A DNA stretch of 17,842 bases from Daldinia sp. FL1419. Its lineage: Eukaryota > Ascomycota > Sordariomycetes > Xylariales > Hypoxylaceae. The position numbers were made by a program, and so were the translations under genes. The DNA is taken from assembly GCA_025201765.1 (NCBI GenBank), contig MU623680.1, forward strand, positions 1 through 17,842, written 5' to 3'. Positions 7,596 to 17,242 of the stretch are shown piece after piece (within the stretch, counting starts at the first letter, position 1; the number at the start of each line of letters is the position of its first letter). The notes beneath the pieces were generated by a model that did no database searches, had not been told where the DNA came from, and saw only the letters and a program-made list of their open reading frames with translations.

Positions 7596-9923
7596 CTTGC
7601 GAAAGCAGAAGCATAGAATATAAACGTACCAGAAGAAATGAGCAATCCTGAAGAACTCAACAAATATATGGACTATCTCACCAAAAAACTAAAAAAGATT
7701 GCTTTGGCTATGGCCCCGCACCGCGCCCGGCCTATAACACAACCAGCACCATGATAAAATAACAAAATTGAAACACTTTATAAAAAAACAAAGGAAACAT
7801 ATAAATAATAAACGAACTAAAGAATATAAAAATATTAGGAAACCCTTAATAAAGCTCAGGCAACATTAAAGAAAACTATAAGTAAAGCTAAAAGAAATAA
7901 CTAGAAATTGACCCTAATAAAAGCTTTAAAAAATAATAAAATCTTATAAAAGATAAAAAAATAGATCAAATTACATAACTAACAACTTATTAAAAAAAAA
8001 AGCCTTCCAACGTTACGTTATTAACCTGATAAAGAACTATAGATTATAAGTAAAGAAAAGAAAAATATGATATTAGGGAAAAAATTTTTCCTAAATCCCA
8101 TAATTAATTTGTCCAATATTTTTAATCTTGTTACGTAACCGGAAAAACCCCAGGAAAATGAATTCAATATATTTAAAAAAGTAAAACCAGAAGAGATAGA
8201 AGTAATTCTAAGAACAGTTAAACTATGAAAAATTACCAACAAAAATTTACTACCAATAAGGTTCTTTAAAACATATAAAAAATAATTATTTAAAGCACTT
8301 ACTATAATTACAATATAAAATTTTATATTTAGGTATTACCCAAAGATATTCTATAAAATTATAACAATAATACTATTGAAGCCCGGAAAATTTAAGAAAA
8401 AAAAGAACCTCCCAGGCACTTACAAACTAATATCCCTTTTAAAAACTATAAGTAAAATAATCGAAAAAGTAATAGCAAACCACATCACAAAAGTGGCAGA
8501 GCAATACCAGCTACTCCCAAAAAATTAAATAAAGAACAAACCAACTAAATCCATAGAAATAACCATTAAAATAATAATAAAGGCTATACATGCTGCATAA
8601 TGCGTTGGCGTTACAACATCGTTCCTACAACTAGATATTTCAGGCATTTTCAACAACATCATACCACAGAGGCTCGCGTATACGCTATATCAAAAAAAGT
8701 ATCCAATATAAGTAACAAACTAAGTAAATAACTTTATAAAAAAACAAAAGGTACAATTAATCCTCAATAATAAAAAAGGCAAGGCCCGCTCCTTTATTGC
8801 GGGTATCCTACAAGACTTTCCATTATTACTTATCCTATTTATTATTTATATAACTACTTTATATAAAAAGTTGGACTAAAAAAGCATCCTAGTTATTAAT
8901 TTCGTAGATGATATAAATATATTAATAACAGAACACTCTGTAGCTGAAAATTGTACTAAGTTAGAATGAGCGTACGGAGCGTGCCTAAATTGGGCATAAA
9001 AACACGGCATAACCTTTGCAGCACAGAAAAATAAGCTCATGTATTTTACAAAAGCTTACTAAACATCAACCACAGAAATTAAACTAAATAATATAATTAT
9101 TAAACCTAAGGAAAATATTAAGTTCTTTAGAGTATAACTAAATAAGAAATTCAAGTAGAACAAACATTTAAAAGCAATTAAAATAAAAATAGAAAGGTAA
9201 CGGTACACCCTTTTCAAACTAACAGCATTAATATAAGGTTACAATATAATCCAAACAAAAAAAATCTACACAAAAGTAATACAAAGCGCAATAGCATACA
9301 GAACAACAACATAACACATTTCAAACCAAAACCATAAAGCAAAAAGCATCACTAAAAAATTAAGTACCATTCAATCAACCTGCTTACAAAAAATCAGCAA
9401 CGCATACAAAGTAACAGAAATATTACAACTAAAGACAAAGCTAGGCTGCCCCCCAATACACCTCTACCTAAATATAATAGCAATAACAACTAAGTTCCGT
9501 ATAAGCAACAGAGGCTTCAACTTCAAAATTTAAGAAATAAGACAGAAAATTCAAAAATGGATAAAATCTTAAAGGCTTAGGAAAAAACAGGGTCTCCCCA
9601 CTGTCGCTCAGGCACCGGACATACATACTACAAAAGCTAAGGTTAACTAAAGCGTTGAGTAGAAGGGACGCCAACATATAATTCTTGAATATCCCAAATA
9701 CGCTCCGGCACGGGCCCATCTCAGACGGAATTTAGCCCCGAGAGCTTTCTTAATTAATACAGATTATAAAAGAGCATTGTCCAACCCCGATAAAGCCCCG
9801 CTAGTGGCCCATTAGTTCTTTAAACAAGTTCAACTACCTATGTACAAAATAACACTACAACTTGCCCAGCACAAACATTTCCAAAAACTTCAAACTGAGT
9901 GGGAAGAACCCACAATTAAATAG
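7596..9923 (+). pseudogene. LINE ORF2 remnant: endonuclease C-end and reverse transcriptase
   Basis: One frame runs about 776 codons with no frameshift but more than 20 in-frame stops. In order I read: the tail of the AP-endonuclease domain (about codons 1-50, ELNKYMDYLTKKLKKIALA); a linker; RT motif GTYKLISLLKTISKIIEKVI at 8415; LQLDISGIFNNIIPQRLAYT (F-[DN]-N near 8650); an ARSFIAGILQDFPLLLILF block near 8790; and the catalytic FVDDINILI at 8901. These are followed by the CLNWA-KHGITFAAQKNKLM block and a C-terminal IYTKVIQSAIAY...GCPPIHLYLN region (9444). No RNase H domain is seen. The final frame ends EWEEPTIK then TAG at 9921; two other copies have TAA there, so this is likely the native stop. 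Stops fall where the family has Trp, Gln or Arg, as expected from C-to-T and G-to-A changes. Non-functional. Confidence 0.92.
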
Positions 9924-10175
9924 AAGGATATAGGTAATAACATATTAGTGGGGTCCTCTAGGAGGACCACGTCTATCCGGGATCGCTCCGCGCCTACTCC
10001 GAATAGGAACACAGGGTGAAGCCAAAGCTATGGCAATGTAGCTTGTTCGGATAGGCGGCGGGTAGGTTTTCTCCGGAACACGGTTCCTACCCGGAACAAA
10101 TACCAAGAGATGGACCGGATACCTGTAATATATTCTAGGTAAATCGGGGTAGTAATAAATAAAATAATAATAATA
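9924..10175 (+). other. LINE 3' untranslated region and tail
   Basis: The best-preserved version of the family 3' end in this window and the reference I used for comparing copies. It contains the 9948-9970 stem-loop, the GGATCGCTCCGCGCC block, the GGCGGCGGGTAGG block and the terminal tail. A 3' region of this kind is normally what the element's reverse transcriptase recognises; that role is inferred from LINE biology. Confidence 0.85.
9948..9970. repeat. Stem-loop in LINE 3' untranslated region
   Basis: GTGGGGTCCTC, TAG loop, GAGGACCAC: a near-perfect inverted repeat with two unpaired G. Present nearly intact in the reversed copy at 503-522 and decayed in the copy at 3823-3850. A candidate recognition structure for reverse transcription. 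Confidence 0.6.
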
Positions 10176-10330
10176 AAATTAATTAAATAAGAAAATAATT
10201 TCTGAAAATTTATTTATATTTTAAAAATTTTATAAAAATTTTATAAAAGTTAATTCTATAAAAATTAATAAAATTATATAATTTTAATTATATAATTATA
10301 TTATAATCTTTTATAAATCTTTTCCCCTCT
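10176..10330. repeat. Satellite continuation and right target duplication
   Basis: Starts with the 16-bp duplication AAATTAATTAAATAAG (10176-10191), then continues the satellite unit interrupted at 7593 (AAAATAATTTCTGAAAATTT, then ATTTATATT). The periodic pattern fades near 10300. Confidence 0.75.
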
Positions 10331-10571
10331 TCTAAAAAAAAACCCTTATATAATTAAAGTAATTCAATTATAAAAATAATTAAAAAAGAAATTTAATTAA
10401 AAATATAAAAATAATTTTAAATTTTAAAATTAAAGATAAAAAAATATTTTTAATTATGATTAAAATAAGTAAGTTATATAAAATTAATTAAAAGGATAAT
10501 TATTTTAATATAATAGGTTTTAATATGACTTTTCATTTTTATTTTATATTTGATTTTTTATTTAAAATATA
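10331..10571. other. AT-rich spacer
   Basis: No gene or repeat recognised. It ends in the TA dinucleotide (10570-10571) that flanks the MITE. Confidence 0.6.
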
Positions 10572-10989
10572 ACGTGCCGCACAAGTCAACCGATCAAACA
10601 AATCAACCGATCAGCCGAAATCTAACCAAAAATCAAAGAAATTTAAAAATTGTAACTTTATAAATTTTTAATCTTATTTTTTCAAATTTTAATATATTTT
10701 ATATTATATAAATCTAATCTTATAAAAAAATTGAAAAAATTCTCCCAGAGATATAGAAAAAATTGGTTAAAATATTGACCATTTTAGGTCCACTTTTCCT
10801 TTTTTTATTTTTAATAAATTGAAAAAAACCGTACAAAATTTAGAAAAAATATTATAATTATTACTTTTAAAAGAGATATTTAAGTTTTTAAACTGACTTT
10901 TGATACAATTTTTTCTAAATAGAACGCACATTTACGTACAGATGTATTTTATATATATTTTCGCTGATCGGTTGACTTGTGGGGTACGT
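10572..10989. mobile_element. MITE-like DNA transposon, 418 bp, TA flanks
   Basis: Ends are inverted: left ACGTGCCGCACAAGTCAACC..., right (reverse complement) ACGTACCCCACAAGTCAACC.... They share roughly 26 bp apart from a few mismatches, and the element is flanked by TA on both sides (10570-10571 and 10990-10991). TA duplication with inverted ends fits a non-autonomous Tc1/mariner/pogo-superfamily element. The left end carries an extra tandem copy of a 17-bp unit (10581-10597 and 10598-10614, one difference). The interior is A/T-rich and has no transposase frame. The termini keep many C and G, so they are little affected by deamination. Confidence 0.82.
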
Positions 10990-10991
10990 TA

Positions 10992-13033
10992 ATCACCATA
11001 ATGCCTTAAAGTTTAGGTATAATGGTTTTCCCACCAATATTATAAATATATAATCTTTTATACAGGCATAAATTAATAGATAATATTTTATTATAATAAT
11101 TAATTTAATTATAATTATTATTAATTATAATTATTTCTTTAAATTTAATTATTAATTCTTTAATTTTAAATATACTTATAATTATAAATCTTAAGGTGTT
11201 TAGTGTTTTTATTGTGAATGAATTGGTAGGTATATAATTTAATATAAAGGTAATTATAAAAATTAATAATCTTATTAATATACTTTATATTTAATTATTT
11301 TCTATTTTAGTATTTAATATATTATACTTTAGTTTTTTAAGTAGGTATCCCCCAAAAAATTTAAATAAAAAATTTGGTTTTAATAAATTTATTAATACCT
11401 TAGTTATAATATTATTAAATATTATAAATGTTATAATAATTGTGGGTTTTGGTATGTTCTAAGAATTCTTATAAATTAACATTATAATAATAAACTTTCT
11501 TTTTTTTTCAAATTTTTTTAAGGTTATTCTTTATATTATTTTATTAATTTTGTGATTATAGTTTTGGATATTCCCAGAAATATTTGGTATGATTGTGGGT
11601 TATAATGCAATATTTTATAGTTATATAATTAGTGTATGTAGGATTTAATTTTTTTAATGCTTTTTGCCTTTATTAAGGTAATTGATTAAAACTATTATAC
11701 TATCCTTAATTTTGAACTTTTAGATTTATTTATTTTATTAAATTAATTTAATAATATTATTTTTATTAATAATAATTTTAATAATTTAATTAATATTATT
11801 TTATAAAGGAATAATATTATAATTTTAAAAAAAATATTAAAGAATATATTATAATTATTTCTTAAAATATCAAGGAATTTATTAATTAAATAAAATTTAT
11901 TAATTATATAAATTTAATTTAATTTTTAAAAATTAATTTAAAATTATTATAACTTTAATAACAATATTATAACTAATCTTTTAAAATTTAATAAAATAAT
12001 ATTTTATTTAAATATTAAATTTTAAAATATTATATTCCCTTATAATTTATATTCTTTTTTAAAGGCTTTTTAAAGTTTAATTATAATATTCTTATTAATT
12101 ACCATATTTTTAAAAAGATTTCAAGTAGTATTTTATATATTCATATACCTTATCCTATGAATTTTATTAATATTTGATCTCTTTATACTATTTAATTAGT
12201 AAAAAGCCTTTAAAGGTTCTTTTTATTTTTGCTATTAGGGCTATTTTATTAATACCTCCTAAAAACATCCTTTTATACCCTTATATTATTAAATAATTAG
12301 ATATATCTCTCTTAAATATCAATTATTTATTTATTAATTTTAATTTAATAATATTATTTAAATTTATAATGGCTATCTTTATTTCTAAAATTATTAATAA
12401 AATATTAGAAGGGATTTTATAATATTTTAAAAATCCCCATTAATTTACTTTAATAAAATTACTTTATTCCTACAATTAATAAATTAAATAATTGAAATAT
12501 CTAATTTAATATAATTATAAAATATATAATTTAATTTAGGATTATTATTAAATTAATGTTTAAATTTTTATTTAATAAATCTAGAATAAATACTTTAAAT
12601 AAAATATTAAAATGTTGTAGTAAGTTTTATAAAATAATAATTTCAAAATCAAAATAATTTATATTTAAATTATTTAAGAAAGATATTAATAATATATTAT
12701 TAATACTTAATAAAGGTGATTCCAATAATATTATTAATAATAAATAATTAAAATTTTTAAGATAATTATTTTTTATAAAATCTTTAATTTTTAATTATTT
12801 TAATTTTTAAATTAAATATGAAAAATAATCTTTATTTAAATATTTAAAAAATAATACTTTTCATAATAATTATTTTTATAAGTTATCTTTTACTATTATG
12901 TTATTTATTTATTTTATAATATTATTTTAGAAATATATTATTTAAATAATTAAATAATAATTTATAATATTATTAAAATTATTATTTTATATTTTAAAAA
13001 TTTGGATAATATTATAATATATATTTTGAAGGA
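10992..13033. other. Two-kilobase gene-free AT-rich stretch
   Basis: No gene or element I can name. From about 11190 to 11700 the plus strand is T/G-rich and C-poor, as expected if deaminated in one direction. From 11750 to 13020 it is close to pure A/T. On the minus strand, 12110-12439 holds a frame of 109 codons with six stops, unrecognised and not better than chance at this composition. Confidence 0.55.
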
Positions 13034-13080
13034 GACTTTTCGGTTTTGATAGTTTCTTTACGAAATTTTCGTAAAAAGTC
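13034..13080. repeat. Nested inverted repeat
   Basis: An 8-bp perfect palindrome with a one-base centre, TTACGAAA-T-TTTCGTAA (13058-13074), lies inside outer arms GACTTTT (13034-13040) and AAAAGTC (13074-13080). It marks the left edge of the second copy of the dispersed repeat and of a G-rich patch, so it could be a terminus of an element. Function not known. Confidence 0.5.
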
Positions 13081-13700
13081 ATATAATTTGATTTATTAGA
13101 AATCTAATATTGCAATAAATATTGGAAAGGCATTATATTATATGCGCAATGGCAGTGTTATTGGGAAGAGATAAAATGGGTGATGTATGGATGGTGGATA
13201 GATAAGTCTGGAATTTGAATAAATTTGCTTTGCCTTAAGCTTTCTTAAGGTTTTTTATTATAATAAAATTATATGGGTAATGAAAAAAATATATTTTATT
13301 TAATATATTAACCTCTTAAATTAACCTTATAATTTCTAATTCTTAAATAATTTTATATATTTAAATTTCTTTTTTATTTTATTAAATTTCTTTACCTTTT
13401 TTACTATATTAAAATATTTTTTAATTTTTAAAAATTTGGGGTTTAAAAATTTTATAAATTATTTACATTTTATTGCCCAAATATATAAACTTTTTTCTAA
13501 TTGACCAATTATGCCAGCCTTTTCTACTTGGTTAGTTATATACCCAACCACATCTATCCTACTTAACCAATCTTAACCCGTTTTAACCCTAACCTCATCA
13601 ACCTTTTTTTAATTAACCAATTTTAAACTTATATTAGCCTTACCTTAGCTATAAACTTACTATTACACTAAATTTTTTAACCTTACTTACAACCAAACTC
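13067..13700 (+). repeat. Dispersed repeat, copy 2 (unknown family)
   Basis: The partner of 970-1640 in direct orientation. It keeps the CCTTAAG hairpin (13233-13250), the AATTATTTACATTTTATT block and the C/T-rich tract with CCTCATCAACC. Between about 13140 and 13220 it holds a G-rich segment of more normal composition (GCGCAATGGCAGTG, then GGGTGATGTATGGATGG) absent from copy 1. No coding frame. Confidence 0.65.
13233..13250. repeat. Perfect 7-bp hairpin, CCTTAAG / CTTAAGG
   Basis: The second occurrence of the hairpin at 1131-1148, here with loop CTTT. Confidence 0.7.
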
Positions 13701-14984
13701 TTTCTTTTCCTATTATATTTATAATTTATCAACTTATATAATATAAATTAAATAAATACATTAATAAAATAAAAAAATAATATTTTATTTTTTAATTAAA
13801 TATTTATATTTTATATAAAAGTATATAAAATAATCTTGTATATTCTATTATAATTAAATTACATAATATTATAAGTTAACATATTATAAAAATGCTTTTT
13901 ACAAATTTCTTTAATTTATTTATATTAAATATTATTATATAAAGCAATCTTAATAACATATAATAATCAACATTAATCTTCAATAATAAAAAAAGGTTTT
14001 TAAAATTTATAACATAAAAGAGTTAGATGTATATAATCATAAAATCAGAACCTTTTCAATCTAAAAACCATAATATCAAACTAATAAATTTACATCAATA
14101 TATTTAACCTTAAAATTTATAATTAATAATTACATATTTAAAAATTAATATAAAATCAATTTAATTAAATAATCTTAATAATAAATTAAAAGATTTAGCA
14201 GTGATTATCCTTTTCAATATAATTGGAAAAAACCCAACACAAAAATTACTAAAACTTGACCCTTATATAATTACAAATAATAACAATATTACATCAAAGG
14301 ATTTCATACAAATTAAAATAATCAAATCCACCATATATATAATTAAATTTATATTTAATATAAATCTTTCCATAATATATTACACCTTATTCACAACTTT
14401 CAATCTTTAAAACCTATTTTTAATAATACCTATTAATATACCTTTAATAAAAAATAAATATATTAGAATTTTTAATAAAAGATTATCTATTATTTAATAA
14501 GCTATTTCAAAAATTACAATTTAGTTAGGTGGCTTTGGGATATATTCTAATAAAAAGATATACACGTTTTATTTATTTACTTTTATAAAGATAATTATAA
14601 CCTAAAAATTCATATTATAATAAATCTTATTTATTTAAATAATAACCTTAATATTATTATTTAATAAAATATTTTCCTTTATTATAACTCTTAAATTTAA
14701 AATATAAGCATTTTCTTTTATTTATATTCCATTCTTTAAATATTTTAATAAAAAATTAAATATAAGATTTATTATCTTTATTTATTTATTAAGGAAAATA
14801 ATAAATATAAATTTTAAATATAATTGATAATTAAGATAATAAATATCATCTTTCACTTAATATTTAAAAAATTTGTTAAATAAATTTAATTTCATTATAA
14901 ATATTAATTTATTTTAATATAGTAACAATAATCCAAAAAAAACTTAAATTAATAAGAATTATTATATAAAATAATAATAATAAT
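13701..14984. other. Gene-free AT-rich stretch
   Basis: From about 13960 to 14410 the plus strand is A/C-rich and G-poor, with a 69-codon open frame (14201-14410, opening with an ATT codon) of Ile/Asn/Lys-rich protein that I do not recognise. This may be a trace of an old coding region deaminated in one direction. The rest is low-complexity A/T. Confidence 0.5.
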
Positions 14985-16343
14985 ACCTCCAAAATCTTCA
15001 TTAGATTAATCAGAATTTTTCTAAAATTAATTATGAATTTTTAATAAATTATACCTTAATATTATATTATACTCATTAATAACTAAAATATTAATTTCTT
15101 TTAATATAACTATTCTTTCGGGATAGATTTTGCATAATTTACCAATACCAAATATACCAATAACAGAATAAATAATGATACCATCAAGATACATATTAGT
15201 ATATCCAATTATTATTGTTACCATAATTCTTTTCTTTACATTCTTTCCATTTAACATTTTAATTAAAATTTTAATAATGATATTTTTATTAATTTTACTT
15301 TTGTTATTTAAATAATATAATAATTAATATTAATTATTTCTATAGGTAATTTTAATTAATTTATATAAATTAATTTTATTAAAATAATATAAAATAATAT
15401 TTAATAAAATAAATTATTTTATATTTAAAATTTTTTTTTTATATAATATAGATGTAGTATTAATCTAAAATTATTTAAGATCATATTTAATGTTTAATAT
15501 TGTTGGTTTATTAAATATACTTATTTAATTTAGAAGAAGAATATTATAAATATTTAAATTATAATTTATTCTTATAAAATCTTTATTTATAAATTAAAAT
15601 AATATAGGATTTAAATTACCTCCATTAATATATTCAATCTTATCAATTTTACCTACTATTTCTTAGAATTTAAAATTATTTATATCTTTAAATTTAGTTT
15701 TCTATTTTTTTATACTTTAGTAAATCACATTTTAAATATGTTCCTTACCATATAAAGATAATATAATATTATTAATATTGGAATTTTGAATTAAATATTC
15801 AAAAATATTTAATTTTAAGGTTAAAAATAAAAAAATATTTTTACAAATTTATTAATTATAATAAATTTTATTAAATTATTTATATTATTTTTAAATAAAT
15901 TATTTTTTTGTTACAAAAAATTATTAATATAATTAATAATAATTAAAATAAAGAACTTAAATTCTTTAAATTTATATATTTATAGATTAAGCTTTTTATT
16001 ATTTTATAAAACTCTATTTTTATTATTCCTAAATAATGAATTTTTATTATTAATAATATTATAACCTTTAAACCTAATTTTTTAATTTTTTTTATCCTGA
16101 TTAATATCTTCTTTATTCTTCTTTAATATATTAAGGTTATAATTATAAAACATAATTTATAAAAGAATATTATTAAAAAAATATTTTTAAATATCTTTAT
16201 AAAAATTAAATTTTAAAAAGATAAAATCTTCTTAAAAAATAAATAATATTAAATAAAGAATAATATTTTAATAATATTTTAATTTATTCTGAAAAACCTA
16301 TAAATATAATCTAATTAATATAGGCATAATTATATCCTTTTTT
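14985..16343 (-). pseudogene. Decayed Helitron Rep/PIF1-like helicase protein
   Basis: Read on the minus strand, family motifs appear in the order expected for a Helitron RepHel. At 16343-16314, KKGYNYAYI resembles the HUH replication-initiator motif [QK]RGxPHxHI, with both His codons changed CAT to TAT. At 16047-15961, IEFYKIIKSLIYKYI resembles the HINVExC...KYxYKYIYKG block. At 15809-15735, IFEYLIQN...ILSLYGKEHI resembles the W-R-I-F...P-x-V-x-x-L-x-[VL]-H-L-P-G-[EQ]-H block. At 15308-15297, NNKS may be the Walker A GSGKS. At 15257-15027 a stop-free frame reads VTIIIGYTNMYLDGIIIYSV then ILVINE, which fits the PIF1 TAPTGxAAxNIxGxTIHS and Walker B LIIDE segments. At 14999, in the same frame, EDFGGIIIII fits FGGIxIIxxGDxxQLPP. 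The first three blocks lie in other frames or need indels. Rep catalytic His, Walker B Asp and Walker A Gly are lost. The helicase half is the firmer call; Helitron rather than cellular PIF1 rests on the Rep-side blocks. Element ends not found. Confidence 0.62.
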
Positions 16344-17154
16344 AATTTATTATTAAATTTAACATATTACTTTATCTATCTTCATTTAGTTTTTATTTCA
16401 ATTTTAATAATTAAAAAACAATCATAAAGGAATATATATTAAAAAAGAAATTTATAAAAAATCTAAACATTATATATATTTAATTGTAAATTTGAATAAT
16501 TTAATAATAATATTATTTTATAATTAATTTTTTTATTATTATCCAACTTCTTGGAAGTTAATTTTTAGAGGTATAATCATTTCTAATAAATTATTTAATA
16601 TATAGTATTGATATTTAATTAATTTCATTTTAAAATTGATAAATATTTTATATCATAATTGAAAATATAATTATAAATATTAAAAAATAATAATTTATAG
16701 TTAAAAAAATATAATTTAATATTTTGAATGTTAAATTATAAATTATTTTTATAAGATTATTGGGATTAATAAAAGAAAGAAGATTATTTTTTATTTTTAA
16801 AATAATTTAAATAAGAATCATTTATTGAAGAATAAGTTATTCAATTTTTGTAATATAGTTCGTAAAATATGTAATTAAAGAGTTAGTTTGATTTTGGATA
16901 AAAATGGGAGTGAAATTATAATTATACTTTAATATTACAATTATAATTATATTTTAATAAATATAATTTTTAAAAGTATATTTAATTTTAATAATATTGT
17001 TATTATTTAAAAAAGCCTTTTTAATAAGATTCCATAACCAATTGAAATAACATCTTCTTCCAATTTTATCCTTCTATTTCTATCTTCACTTATTATTTTT
17101 ATATTTATAATAAGTTTAAATATATTAATATCTATGTCTTTCTTATTTCATTAG
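16344..17154. other. Gene-free AT-rich stretch upstream of helicase fossil
   Basis: This would correspond to the N-terminal part of the Helitron protein on the minus strand. I found no block there that I can align with confidence, and no sequence I can call a Helitron 5' end. Confidence 0.5.
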
Positions 17155-17242
17155 TTGCGCCACAATCCTGACTAACCAATCAGCTCCCAGAGAAATCCCC
17201 CACAATTTCAGACATTTTCTGCTATTGTACAACTGCCTCCAA
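17155..17242. other. Isolated patch of normal base composition
   Basis: About 88 bp with ordinary C and G content (TTGCGCCACAATCCTGACTA..., CCCAGAGAAATCCCCCAC, CAACTGCCTCC) between long A/T tracts. The plus strand is C-rich and G-poor. It includes ACCAATCAG, a CCAAT-type word, but there is no gene beside it. No second copy occurs in the window. It could be an unmutated end of an element whose remainder has decayed. Confidence 0.5.

Larger units (their letters stand above)
7594..10175 (+). mobile_element. 5'-truncated Tad1/jockey-like LINE, 2.58 kb
   Basis: A non-LTR retrotransposon inserted by target-primed reverse transcription into the satellite. It is bounded by an exact 16-bp direct repeat, starts abruptly inside ORF2 (the end of the endonuclease region) and carries a reverse-transcriptase pseudogene. 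It ends with a roughly 250-bp 3' untranslated region closing in GGGGTAGTAATAAATAAA(ATA)n. ORF1 and the 5' untranslated region are missing, as usual for 5'-truncated copies. The plus strand is strongly depleted of G relative to C across the coding part, suggesting that deamination acted mainly on the minus strand. Four shorter fragments of the same family occur in the window (473, 3623, 5125 and 5978). Confidence 0.93.

Noticed and set aside
8021..8242. 73-codon open frame on the minus strand
   Set aside because: Antisense to the LINE ORF2 linker. Openness comes from the G-depleted sense strand, which leaves few stops on the complement.
9468..9719. 83-codon open frame on the minus strand
   Set aside because: Antisense to the LINE ORF2 C-terminal region, whose sense frame carries the family signature.
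11580..11640. Minus-strand stretch reading THNHTKYFWEYPKL
   Set aside because: Looks protein-like but is too short, and neighbouring sequence gives no supporting motif of any transposon family.
12110..12439. 109-codon minus-strand frame with six stops (contains GYKRMFLGGINKIALIAKIK)
   Set aside because: The stop count is only modestly below expectation and I recognise no family. A profile search could revive it.
13570..13590. TTAACCCTAACC, resembling the telomere repeat
   Set aside because: A single unit inside a C/T-rich repeat tract. No tandem TTAGGG array, so no evidence for a telomere.
14201..14410. 69-codon open frame on the plus strand
   Set aside because: No recognised motif; opens with ATT and is Ile/Asn/Lys-rich. 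The G-poor composition hints at decayed coding DNA but the evidence is too thin to call.
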